This document shows positions 9,817 to 18,286 of a DNA stretch of 64,000 nucleotides, piece after piece; the first letter of the stretch is position 1, and each line of letters begins with the position of its first letter. The position numbers were made by a program, and so were the translations under genes. The notes under the pieces were generated by a model, which did not search any database, was not told the DNA's origin, and saw nothing but the letters and a program-made list of their open reading frames with translations. The stretch spans positions 62,001-126,000 of the forward strand of contig NZ_FPAA01000004.1 of assembly GCF_900116235.1 (NCBI RefSeq). The letters run 5' to 3'. The stretch comes from Marininema halotolerans (GTDB lineage: Bacteria > Bacillota > Bacilli > Thermoactinomycetales > DSM-45169).

Positions 9817-10995
9817 ATGGAAAAACGTTTAATTAGCTTACTCGATACTACACTTCGGGATGGTGAACAAGCGCCTGGTAATGCTATGACACCTGAACAA
9901 AAATTGAGATTAGCTCTGATGCTCGAAGATGCTGGCGTACATACCATTGAAACGGGTTTTCCTGCATCATCAAGTACGGATTTTATAGCAACCCAGATGA
10001 TCAGTTCACAGTTAAAAAAGTCATCGTTTGCAACGTTTTCGCGTGCCTTAGTAAAAGATGTGAAAATTGCAATAGATGCTGGTGGAGTGAGTGATCGACA
10101 TCTTGTGATGCTAGTCGCTACTGGTAGTGATCTGCATTTGAAAAATAAACGCCATATCACGCGTGAGCAAGGTCTTACCGAAATAATTGAAGCCGTAACT
10201 TATGCAAAGGATCAGGGCCTTCAAAATGTTGCAGTAGGAATCGAAGATGCAAGCCGTGGAGAGTATGATTATATTGAATCGATTACGAGGACGTCTATAA
10301 AAGCAGGTGCAAACCAAATCATCCTTGCTGACACAACTGGATATGCAACGCCCACCTCTTTTGGTGATTTGGTTCGTTTTGTACGTAAGATTTCTGGACC
10401 TGATATTAAAATTTCGACTCATTGCCATAATGATCTTGGTCTTGGTGTTGCAAATGCATTAGAAGGTCTTAAAGCGGGTGCGAACGAAATACAGGCAACG
10501 CTTGGTGGGATAGGTGAACGAGCAGGGAACACTTCACTTGAACAAATTGTGGCAAACCTTTACTACAAGGGAGATGAATATGGATTATATACGACCGCTC
10601 GTCTTAATAAGTTATATAAAGCTTATATAACTTTACAAGACATTATTAATTTGGAAGAGTCTCGGATGCAGCCCTTATTTGGTAAATATGTATTTAGTAC
10701 TGCGGCTGGTATTCACCAACAGGGTATTTTAAACGATCCGAATACTTATGAATATGTGAAACCTCAGGATTTAGATAGAGAAAGGCAACTATTAGTAACT
10801 CGCCACTCAGGAAAAACAATCATTCGCCATCTTCTACAGGAAAACTTTGAAACTCATAACAAGGATGAAATTGATTATTTGTATGATAAATTTATTTTCA
10901 ATCAACAATCCAGTATGTGTGATGATTTAAATGATTTCAAACAAAAGATCTTAAGTGAACTTGAATCCAAATCGACTGAGGAGGCAGTGCTTTGA
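9817..10995 (+). CDS. LeuA-like 2-alkylmalate / homocitrate synthase family protein
   Basis: An HMGL-like TIM-barrel condensing enzyme: LDTTLRDGEQAPG (residues 9-21, catalytic Arg14, metal Asp15), THCHNDLGLG (metal His202 and His204), GGIGERAGNT, and the LeuA-type post-barrel AAGIHQQGI and RHSGK motifs. At 392 aa it lacks the C-terminal leucine-binding regulatory domain of standard LeuA (about 510 aa), as homocitrate and methylthioalkylmalate synthases do. Expected reaction: acetyl-CoA plus a 2-oxoacid giving a 2-substituted malate; the 2-oxoacid is unknown. First gene of a nine-gene operon with LeuC/LeuD-like partners but no LeuB. It overlaps the next gene by 4 nt. Confidence 0.85.
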   Translation: MEKRLISLLDTTLRDGEQAPGNAMTPEQKLRLALMLEDAGVHTIETGFPASSSTDFIATQMISSQLKKSSFATFSRALVKDVKIAIDAGGVSDRHLVMLVATGSDLHLKNKRHITREQGLTEIIEAVTYAKDQGLQNVAVGIEDASRGEYDYIESITRTSIKAGANQIILADTTGYATPTSFGDLVRFVRKISGPDIKISTHCHNDLGLGVANALEGLKAGANEIQATLGGIGERAGNTSLEQIVANLYYKGDEYGLYTTARLNKLYKAYITLQDIINLEESRMQPLFGKYVFSTAAGIHQQGILNDPNTYEYVKPQDLDRERQLLVTRHSGKTIIRHLLQENFETHNKDEIDYLYDKFIFNQQSSMCDDLNDFKQKILSELESKSTEEAVL

Positions 10996-11576
10996 AAAAG
11001 GCATTACTTGTATTGGATTTAATCAATGATATTGTTCATGAAGATGGCAGTGTAAGTAAAGATGGATTTTATGATCAGGTGCAGCAGCGACAAGTAATTG
11101 CAAATACTGCACGAGCCATCGATCATTGTCGACAAGAAGATATTCCTGTTATTTATGTAATTTTCGGTTATAGCGATGGTTATCCAGAATGGAGTGAACA
11201 ACCGAAATTATTTCGTAATGTAAAAAGTAGACAGCAGGTCTTGCTAGGTACCTGGGCAACACAAGTACATGATGATCTGCAGCCCTTACCGAATGATGTA
11301 ATTATTACGAAGCATCGTATTGATCCATTTTTCAACACGAATTTAGATATCGTTCTACGTTCAATGAATATTGATACTCTTTATTTGACTGGAGTTTCGA
11401 CAGATTTTGTTGTATTGAGTACGGTTTTAAGCGGACATGATCGTGGATATGGAATTAGACCATTAGAAGATTGTATCGCATCTAGTGATTCCTACAGTCA
11501 TGAATGTGCAATGACAGTGATAAATAAACTTTCTGATGTTTACAGTGTTGAACAATTCATTAATCATGGCATTTGA
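10992..11576 (+). CDS. Isochorismatase-fold hydrolase without the catalytic Cys
   Basis: A 194-aa isochorismatase-like protein with LVLDLINDIV (Asp9) and an Ile-Thr-Lys107-His segment, the family's Asp and Lys. In nicotinamidase-like members a Cys follows in a TGVxTNxCV motif; here the segment reads TGVSTDFVV, with Val140 in the Cys position. True isochorismatases (EntB, PhzD) also lack the Cys and use Asp, so this may cleave a vinyl ether or act by another route, or be a non-catalytic partner. Its start overlaps the stop of the LeuA-like gene, so it belongs to the same pathway. Confidence 0.8.
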   Translation: MKKALLVLDLINDIVHEDGSVSKDGFYDQVQQRQVIANTARAIDHCRQEDIPVIYVIFGYSDGYPEWSEQPKLFRNVKSRQQVLLGTWATQVHDDLQPLPNDVIITKHRIDPFFNTNLDIVLRSMNIDTLYLTGVSTDFVVLSTVLSGHDRGYGIRPLEDCIASSDSYSHECAMTVINKLSDVYSVEQFINHGI

Positions 11577-11644
11577 AGAATAGTATGATCAGCAATAGAC
11601 TAGCAGTTGGTTCACCTATGTCAATTTAGAGAGGAAGATTCCCT

Positions 11645-12670
11645 ATGAAACCGTTTCACATCTTTTCAGAGACTGAAAATAAGGAATTGTGTTTAGCGCT
11701 TTCCAATCTTGCTTCAATCTCACCACACGTTGAATATACGAGGTTTAAGGACAGGATGATTCGCAACGTTCAAGAGGGTTTAATTCCTGAATTTTTTATT
11801 GCGCTATGTGAACGTATACGTTCTGAGAGAGAAGAAGGGAATCATATTCATGTTCTGAAAAATTGTCCGGTTGATACGGATATTCCAGAGTTGAATCATG
11901 ATGATCCGGTGAGTGATAAGTATCGACTTAAGAAAACTTTTCTTGGTGAGGCCTTCTTAGGGACATTTTCCTATCTTCTTGGTAATCCACTTTTGTCTTA
12001 TGCAACACGTAACAATGGTGATTTTTTTACTGATGTAGTAAGTATTAATCGTTTTCGAGGCAAACGTACAGGCTTTACTGATGGGGATCTAATTTTCCAT
12101 AATGATCGTTCAAGTCATCCAGTGAAGGCTGATTATATCACGCTTTTGGGCTTGCGTTGTCCAGAAAATGATCTCGTTTATACCACGTATATTGATGGAA
12201 AAGATATTTTTAGTCACTTATCCGAAGAGCAAATTCGTGTGCTAAGTGAAAATTGGTACTATACGGAAGTGGATGATTTAACGAAAGAGAAAGTGAAAAA
12301 CTGGGATAGATCAAGTGCACATGCCATCATTAATGGTGAAACGATTTGTTTTCAAGATACGCTTACTCAACCCATTTCCAATGCGCCAACGTGTGCAGTT
12401 GAAGCATTGCTTGCATTCAAAGATGCTATGACGAAGTCACCTAAAATGCGTCATCGAATTGAATACGGTGATTTACTAGTTTTTGCAAATCAATATGGAC
12501 TTCATAATCGTGAACGTATTGAAGTAAATAATCCTGATGAAGTATCTAAGCGTTGGCTTTTAAAAACCTATACATTTAGGGATTCTACAGTAGCTGATAC
12601 CTATGCTGATTATTGGTATAACGGTATTTATGGTTGTGCCAGTGATAGAATAGAGAAAGTTTTGAAATAG
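11645..12670 (+). CDS. Fe(II)/2-oxoglutarate-dependent oxygenase, clavaminate synthase/TauD-like
   Basis: A 341-aa non-heme iron oxygenase. The iron triad is visible as His152-Asn-Asp154 (IFHNDRSSHP) and His287 (GLHNRERIEV), with Arg303 in KRWLLKTY as the probable 2-oxoglutarate anchor. The fold class includes clavaminate synthase, VioC and AsnO, which hydroxylate free or carrier-bound amino acids. Substrate cannot be read from sequence. GAGAGGAAG precedes the ATG. Third gene of the accessory operon; likely a tailoring hydroxylase or desaturase on the chain-extended product. Confidence 0.8.
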   Translation: MKPFHIFSETENKELCLALSNLASISPHVEYTRFKDRMIRNVQEGLIPEFFIALCERIRSEREEGNHIHVLKNCPVDTDIPELNHDDPVSDKYRLKKTFLGEAFLGTFSYLLGNPLLSYATRNNGDFFTDVVSINRFRGKRTGFTDGDLIFHNDRSSHPVKADYITLLGLRCPENDLVYTTYIDGKDIFSHLSEEQIRVLSENWYYTEVDDLTKEKVKNWDRSSAHAIINGETICFQDTLTQPISNAPTCAVEALLAFKDAMTKSPKMRHRIEYGDLLVFANQYGLHNRERIEVNNPDEVSKRWLLKTYTFRDSTVADTYADYWYNGIYGCASDRIEKVLK

Positions 12671-12704
12671 AAATGAAGTATAAATTGAAAGGGATGAGTA
12701 TTAT

Positions 12705-13112
12705 ATGAAAGACATGGATCTCATGAATCAAGTAAACAAGATTATACAGGGATTGCCAGTCCTTCTTAAAGAGGATCAATCAGGTGTTCTGTCCGAAGCG
12801 GAAATCAATTTTACACCGTTTATAGTAAATGATCGGTCAAAATCTGAAATTCATTGGCTATTCCGTCCTGAGGAAACAGGTGGGTGTGGTGCTGCACTTG
12901 TCCGTTACCATCCAGGAGGAGAATCACCACTGCATGAGCATACAGGCTTTGAGTTCGCGTATGTGCTTGATGGAGAAATGATTACGAATCAAGGTAAGGT
13001 TAAAAAGAATGACCTAATGCTATTGCCTCCAGGTAGTCGACATCGTTCACGAAGTGAAACAGGTTGTTTAGCGTTAATTGTTTGGGAAAAGCCCCCTGTA
13101 ACTATTGAATAA
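12705..13112 (+). CDS. Small cupin-domain protein
   Basis: A 135-aa single-domain cupin. Motif 1 reads HPGGESPLHEHTGFEFAYVL with the two metal His, followed by Glu and GEM; motif 2 reads LLPPGSRHRS. ChrR/anti-sigma and small dioxygenase or isomerase cupins look like this. There is no second domain. In natural-product operons such cupins act as isomerases, oxygenases or N-N bond-forming metal sites; which of these applies is open. The ATG at 12705 follows AAGGGATGAG. Confidence 0.75.
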   Translation: MKDMDLMNQVNKIIQGLPVLLKEDQSGVLSEAEINFTPFIVNDRSKSEIHWLFRPEETGGCGAALVRYHPGGESPLHEHTGFEFAYVLDGEMITNQGKVKKNDLMLLPPGSRHRSRSETGCLALIVWEKPPVTIE

Positions 13113-13127
13113 TGAAGGGATGTTTTG

Positions 13128-14378
13128 ATGGAGACTAATCATTCGCCTACATCTAAATATCGATGGTTTATCTTATCGATCGGTGTTCTGGCACAAATTG
13201 CATTTGCCATAGGGTTTGCAGGTATTCCTACCTCTGCAACGATTATGCGAGCAGATTACCACTTTACTGTCAGTCAGTTAGGGTTTGTCCTCGGATGTAT
13301 GGGATTGGGTGTTGCGATTTCAGAGATTGTTTGGGGAATATTAACCGATAAACTAGGAGATAAGATTGTCCTAATCATTGGTTTAGTATCAATGGGGACT
13401 GTATATTTGATTATGTATTTTGGCTTTGTTCCAGAGGCAGGGAACCTACCCTCTTATTTATCTGTGGGAGTACTTTTGATTCTCGCCGGAGCTGTAGGTG
13501 GAAGTATCAATTCTTCCTCGGGTCGTGCAGTGATGTCTTGGTTCCAAGATAGTGAACGGGGTTTTGCGATGAGTATTCGCCAAACGGCAATCCCTGTTGG
13601 AGCAGCGATTGGTTCATTATTAATCCCGTATTTGGCATCCGTCCATGGATTCGATATGGCATTTTTAACTCTTGCCACGATAAGCTATATCATTGCCATA
13701 TGTGTAGGGTTATGGTTGGTAGAACAAAAGATACCCAAAACTTCTACAGGTGCATCGCATGCAGAAGGCAAGTCACCGATTAAACGATTGTCGGTATGGA
13801 ATGTTGCGTTAGCTGGAGCTGCCTTAACGTTTCCTCAAATGGCTGTTCTAACGTTTTCTCCTGTATTTCTAAAAGATCAGCACCATCTAAGTTTAGTTGC
13901 AGTTTCGATCATCGGCTTCTGTATTAGTTTAGGTGGTGGAGTTTTACGAATAGTTACAGGTCGTATAACGGATAGACACCAAAACCGGCGCAAAGTAATG
14001 AGTATTATAGCAATAATTGCTGGTATAACAAGTATTGTCCTTGGTTTCTTATATGATCAGAATGCTTACATTGTAGTCGCTTTGCTAATCATTGTTGGGC
14101 TTGCAGGGAACGCATGGCATGGAATTGGATATACCGAGATTGCTGTGAATGCAGGAGTACGATATGCAGGTACAGCTTTAGGTATGATGGGGACGACTGT
14201 TTTTGGAGTGTCTTTCATTATCCCTTATATTATTCCACATATCCTTAAACTATCTTCATGGAATGGTGTATGGATTGTTGTCGGCGTTGCTTCTGCCATT
14301 GCTTGGCCACTTATGGCCTTACGTGTCAGAGTGCCCGTCAAAAAGGAAGGTGTAAGCAATGGCAAAAACTTTACTTGA
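13128..14378 (+). CDS. MFS transporter, probable exporter
   Basis: A 416-aa major facilitator with twelve predicted hydrophobic helices split by a central hydrophilic loop near residues 200-220 (KTSTGASHAEGK). The signature WGILTDKLGDK after helix 2 and RITDRHQNRRK after helix 8 are MFS loop 2-3 and 8-9 motifs. The ATG at 13128 has AAGGGA 7 nt upstream. It overlaps the LeuC-like gene by 20 nt. The context suggests export of the operon's product, or uptake of a precursor. Confidence 0.85.
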   Translation: METNHSPTSKYRWFILSIGVLAQIAFAIGFAGIPTSATIMRADYHFTVSQLGFVLGCMGLGVAISEIVWGILTDKLGDKIVLIIGLVSMGTVYLIMYFGFVPEAGNLPSYLSVGVLLILAGAVGGSINSSSGRAVMSWFQDSERGFAMSIRQTAIPVGAAIGSLLIPYLASVHGFDMAFLTLATISYIIAICVGLWLVEQKIPKTSTGASHAEGKSPIKRLSVWNVALAGAALTFPQMAVLTFSPVFLKDQHHLSLVAVSIIGFCISLGGGVLRIVTGRITDRHQNRRKVMSIIAIIAGITSIVLGFLYDQNAYIVVALLIIVGLAGNAWHGIGYTEIAVNAGVRYAGTALGMMGTTVFGVSFIIPYIIPHILKLSSWNGVWIVVGVASAIAWPLMALRVRVPVKKEGVSNGKNFT

Positions 14379-15753
14379 AAAAATCTGGAACGGTCATAGC
14401 ATAAAACAATTAGGGGATTCTGAGGATTTGATTTATATTGATATGCATTTATTGCATGAAATCAACACCCCTCAAGCCTTTGATCGTTTGCGTGCTTCTA
14501 ACCTGACAGTCCGACGGCCAGATTTAACTGTAGCAACCGAAGATCATAACACACCCACTCGATCCATTGCTGCACTACAATCGGATCCATTGCGCAAAAA
14601 ACAGGTCGATTTGTTGCGTCAAAACTGTTCAGAATTTGACATTCCGCTATATCAGCTTGGTGAATCTCGCCAAGGTATCACCCATGTAATTGCACCTGAA
14701 CAGGGGCTTGTGCATCCGGGCACAACCCTTGTTTGCTGTGATTCGCACACAACTACGCATGGTGCTTTGGCCGCTCTAGCATTTGGTATTGGCACAAGCC
14801 AAGTGGAACATGTGTTAGCAACCCAAACATTAAGGCTTCAAAGGTTTAATTCAATGCGGATAACAGTAAAAAATAGTTTGCGAGCAAATATTTCATCAAA
14901 GGATTTAGCACTTTTCATTATCAACCAGATAGGAACCGGTGGTGGTATTGGGCATGTCATCGAATATGCAGGTGATACCATTCACAAATTGAGTATGGAA
15001 GCTCGTATGACATTGTGTAACATGTCAGTAGAAGCAGGTGCAAGCGCAGGGATCATTGGTGTTGATGATGTAACGATTGATTATTTGCGAAGTGTGCTAA
15101 ATGGATATTCTAATATAGAAGAAGAAATTAATAGATGGCGTAATTTCGTGAGCGATGCTGACGCTATTTTTGACAAAGAAATTGTTATTGATGGAAGTGA
15201 AGTTGATGAAAGAGTTACATGGGGTACAAATCCATCGCAAAATATCTCATTTAACGAGTGTATACCCGATTTAAGTAGTTATAGAGATACAAGCGAAAAA
15301 GAGGCAGCTCAATGTGCTCTCGAATATATGAAGATCAAGCCAGGTCAATTCCTACGAGAGATTAGGATTGATAAAGTGTTTGTAGGATCTTGCACCAACG
15401 GTCGAATAGAAGATTTGCGAGTTGTTGCAGGTATTTTAAAGGGACGAGCTGTCCATACCAACGTGGATATGGTAATCGTACCTGGATCGATTAAAGTACG
15501 TGATCAGGCAATTCGTGAAGGGCTTGATATCGTCTTTAAAAATGCGGGGGCTGATTTCCGTTATTTGCCAGGTTGTTCGATGTGTGTGGGTCTTAATGAA
15601 GATAGTATGAGGAGCGGAGAACGTTCTGTCTCAACAAGTAATCGAAACTTTGAGGGTCGTCAAGGAACGGGCTCAATGACACATATTGCTTCACCTGCTG
15701 TAGCAGCAGCGAGTGCGATTATGGGCCATATCGCAAGTCCATCTGATTTATAG
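14359..15753 (+). CDS. LeuC-like aconitase-family dehydratase large subunit
   Basis: A 464-aa homologue of 3-isopropylmalate/homoaconitate dehydratase large subunits. The 4Fe-4S cysteines are present: Cys345 in VGSCTNGR, and Cys406 and Cys409 in PGCSMCVG. CDSHTTTHGA, TSQVEHVLATQTL and STSNRNFEGRQG are also typical. With the small subunit downstream it should isomerise a 2-substituted malate to the 3-substituted form through a dehydrated intermediate. All key ligands are intact, so it should be active. Pairing with the LeuA-like gene argues for a chain-extension route rather than leucine synthesis, because leuB and the ilv genes are absent. Confidence 0.85.
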   Translation: MAKTLLEKIWNGHSIKQLGDSEDLIYIDMHLLHEINTPQAFDRLRASNLTVRRPDLTVATEDHNTPTRSIAALQSDPLRKKQVDLLRQNCSEFDIPLYQLGESRQGITHVIAPEQGLVHPGTTLVCCDSHTTTHGALAALAFGIGTSQVEHVLATQTLRLQRFNSMRITVKNSLRANISSKDLALFIINQIGTGGGIGHVIEYAGDTIHKLSMEARMTLCNMSVEAGASAGIIGVDDVTIDYLRSVLNGYSNIEEEINRWRNFVSDADAIFDKEIVIDGSEVDERVTWGTNPSQNISFNECIPDLSSYRDTSEKEAAQCALEYMKIKPGQFLREIRIDKVFVGSCTNGRIEDLRVVAGILKGRAVHTNVDMVIVPGSIKVRDQAIREGLDIVFKNAGADFRYLPGCSMCVGLNEDSMRSGERSVSTSNRNFEGRQGTGSMTHIASPAVAAASAIMGHIASPSDL

Positions 15754-15768
15754 TAGTGGGAGGATGAA

Positions 15769-16389
15769 ATGAGTAGAGAACATATTCGTGGACAGGGTGT
15801 TCCTTTGCTTAGAAATAATGTTGATACGGATCAAATTATACCTGCACGTTTTTGCTATCAAGCAAAACGTGTAGGGCATGGCGATTCATTGTTTGGCAAT
15901 TGGCGTCAAGATCCATCGTTTGTATTAAATGATTCAAGATACGCTGACGCTACTATTCTAGTCGCTGGACGGGAATTTGCGACGGGTTCATCTCGAGAAT
16001 ATGCGGTTTGGGCAATCAAAGATTATGGTTTTAAAGTGGTAATTGCACAAAGCTTTGGTGATATCTTTTATAAAAATGCGATTATTAACGACCTGTTGCC
16101 ACTAAAAACGACTGAGCAGGGAATCGAAACTTTATGGGGGATCCTTGCCCGTAGCCCTGAAGCTGTCATAGATATTGATTTGGAAGACAAAACGATTACT
16201 ATTGAAAACAATGTTATTTCAGCTATCATGGAGGAGCGCTTCAAAAGGAAGTATATTCTAAATTTGGATGATATATCTCAAACTTTAGAGGATATTGAAT
16301 CTATCGAGGGATATGAAAAGTCAAGATATCGTTATTTGGCTACTACTATAGAGCGAGGTGAAAATTTCACCAGTGCTAAATCAAAATAA
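15769..16389 (+). CDS. LeuD-like aconitase-family dehydratase small subunit
   Basis: A 206-aa LeuD-type swivel subunit: NNVDTDQIIPARF near the N-terminus, REFATGSSREYAVWAI (substrate-specificity region) and SFGDIFYKNAIINDLLP. The length is normal for LeuD. It forms the active dehydratase with the LeuC-like subunit 15 nt upstream. GTGGGAGGATGAA precedes the start. The residues following the Pro-Ala-Arg-Phe loop, which set substrate choice in LeuD/HacB, could be compared by alignment. Confidence 0.85.
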   Translation: MSREHIRGQGVPLLRNNVDTDQIIPARFCYQAKRVGHGDSLFGNWRQDPSFVLNDSRYADATILVAGREFATGSSREYAVWAIKDYGFKVVIAQSFGDIFYKNAIINDLLPLKTTEQGIETLWGILARSPEAVIDIDLEDKTITIENNVISAIMEERFKRKYILNLDDISQTLEDIESIEGYEKSRYRYLATTIERGENFTSAKSK

Positions 16390-16393
16390 AGCA

Positions 16394-18286
16394 ATGAGTA
16401 ATTCGCTACGTGTTGCCATAATTGGAAGTGGTCCTCGGGGGATGTCAGTACTTGAACGATTAGTAGCTAGGTTAATCGAATTAGACAATGGGAAGAAAGT
16501 TGAAATTTTTTTAATCGATGATGGAAATGTAGGGACCGGGAGAATCTGGTCTACTGAACAATCTCATCTTCTTCTTATGAATACCGTAGCACAAGAAATC
16601 TCTGCTTTCTCTGGATTGTGGGACGGTAAAGAAGCTCGGCCTGGAAATGGACCGTCCTTTGCTCAGTGGTGGCAATTGAACCGTGAAGATTATTCACATT
16701 ATGGTGGCTATGCACCACGCGCGTATTATGGGGAATATTTGTTGTATGTCTTATCAGCAATAGAGCGTGCCCTTCCCCATTTTGTTACTTTATATAAGGT
16801 ATCCGCTCGTGTAGAAAGTCTGGACAAAATAAATACCTCCCAACTCCTACGACTTTCTAATGATGAGTGGATACAGGTTGACAAAACAGTGATATCAACT
16901 GGACATCCTATTAATCGTTTACAAGGTTTTGAAAAGAGACTCTATGAGTTTGCCTCGAGTACACCTCAAGTCACCTTTATTAACGGAGACTCGGTGGCTG
17001 ACATGGACTTATCGTTCATTGATTCTAACCACAAAGTGGGCATTATTGGAATGGGGCTAACTTTTTATGATTTAATAGCTGAGCTTACGATCGGACGTGG
17101 AGGGAAATTCTTAACAAAAGATGATGGATCGATGAAGTATTGTCCATCTGGACGAGAGCCACAAATATACGCGGGTAGTCGAAGTGGAATGCCTGTCCTA
17201 GCACGGGGGCGAAATCAGAAGCCATTTAACTATGAATATAACCCAACGATCTTTACACAAGAGCGTGCCAAAAACATCCGTCAACATGGAGATGTACACT
17301 TTGATCGTGATGTGCTTCCCCTACTAGAAGCTGAGCTAGCATTAGTCTATGCTGAGACAAAATTACGCATTGAAAAAGGGGAAGAGTCCGCACAGGATTT
17401 TCGTGAGAGTATAATCAGTTATCAGATAGACTCTGTAGAGGGTGTTGCATCACTTGCTCGTATATACGGGCTCTCTAATTCAATTGATATCGATATTTAT
17501 CATCTCGCTGACCCCTTTAAAGGGGATACGTTTCCGTCTATTGAAGCATTTAATGAGACATTGTATTCGGTGCTTGCAGCTGACTACGCTGAAGCCATGC
17601 ACGGCAATGTCGATTCTCCAATAAAAGCGGCACTCGATGTTATTCGTAACTCGAGGTCGGTGATTCGATTATTTGTTGATTTTGGTGGGTTAGATCCTAA
17701 ATCACATCAACATGAGTTTCTTAATAAATTTAGTCCTATAAGTGGTGCTCTTTCTGCTGGTCCACCCCCCTTTCGCATCCTGCAGTTACAAGCGTTAATG
17801 GAGGCGAATGTTTTAACGATGATGGGGCCTTCCATGAAGGTTGAACCAGCTGTCACGAGTGATTGTTTTCACATGTATTCACCCAGTATTCAAAACTCTA
17901 CTGTAGCACTAAACGTGGTGATTGATGCTAGAATACCAAGTACCAATATTACACACGATTGCTCAAAATTGACTCAGTCACTGATTAACAACGGTATTTT
18001 CACACCCTTTGTTAATAAAGATGATGACAGTCAATTTGTAACAGGAGGCGTTCATGTTACGCCATCACCATTTCATCCAATAAGTGTAGATGGAGAAATC
18101 AATGACAGCCTTTATGTCTTGGGCATTCCAACAGAGCATACACGTTGGTTTATGCAATCTGGAAGTAGTCGTCCACATAAGTGGATCGACTTCATGATTG
18201 ATGCAGATGCAATTGCTGCTGATATTCTTCAAAAAAAGGAGGTTAATGAATATTGTGAAGATCATCGAAAAGCAGAAAGAATTTAG
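16394..18286 (+). CDS. FAD/NAD(P)-binding protein, putative flavin N-monooxygenase-like
   Basis: A protein of about 630 aa with an N-terminal Rossmann motif (VAIIGSGPRGMSVLERL), then PGNGPSFAQW, and a second nucleotide-binding segment VGIIGMGLTFYDL in the middle. This is the long NAD_binding_9 (PF13454) architecture. From memory that group includes aspartate N-oxygenases of the CreE/FzmM type in nitrosuccinate pathways; that link needs an alignment. The start is uncertain: GTG at 16358 or 16373 are in frame upstream, GAGGTGA lies at 16352-16358, and the ATG at 16394 lacks a clear ribosome site. It overlaps the aminotransferase gene by 41 nt. Confidence 0.7.
   Translation: MSNSLRVAIIGSGPRGMSVLERLVARLIELDNGKKVEIFLIDDGNVGTGRIWSTEQSHLLLMNTVAQEISAFSGLWDGKEARPGNGPSFAQWWQLNREDYSHYGGYAPRAYYGEYLLYVLSAIERALPHFVTLYKVSARVESLDKINTSQLLRLSNDEWIQVDKTVISTGHPINRLQGFEKRLYEFASSTPQVTFINGDSVADMDLSFIDSNHKVGIIGMGLTFYDLIAELTIGRGGKFLTKDDGSMKYCPSGREPQIYAGSRSGMPVLARGRNQKPFNYEYNPTIFTQERAKNIRQHGDVHFDRDVLPLLEAELALVYAETKLRIEKGEESAQDFRESIISYQIDSVEGVASLARIYGLSNSIDIDIYHLADPFKGDTFPSIEAFNETLYSVLAADYAEAMHGNVDSPIKAALDVIRNSRSVIRLFVDFGGLDPKSHQHEFLNKFSPISGALSAGPPPFRILQLQALMEANVLTMMGPSMKVEPAVTSDCFHMYSPSIQNSTVALNVVIDARIPSTNITHDCSKLTQSLINNGIFTPFVNKDDDSQFVTGGVHVTPSPFHPISVDGEINDSLYVLGIPTEHTRWFMQSGSSRPHKWIDFMIDADAIAADILQKKEVNEYCEDHRKAERI

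Noticed and set aside
9817-16389. Ordinary leucine biosynthesis operon
   Set aside because: leuB, ilv genes and the regulatory domain of LeuA are missing, and tailoring genes intervene.
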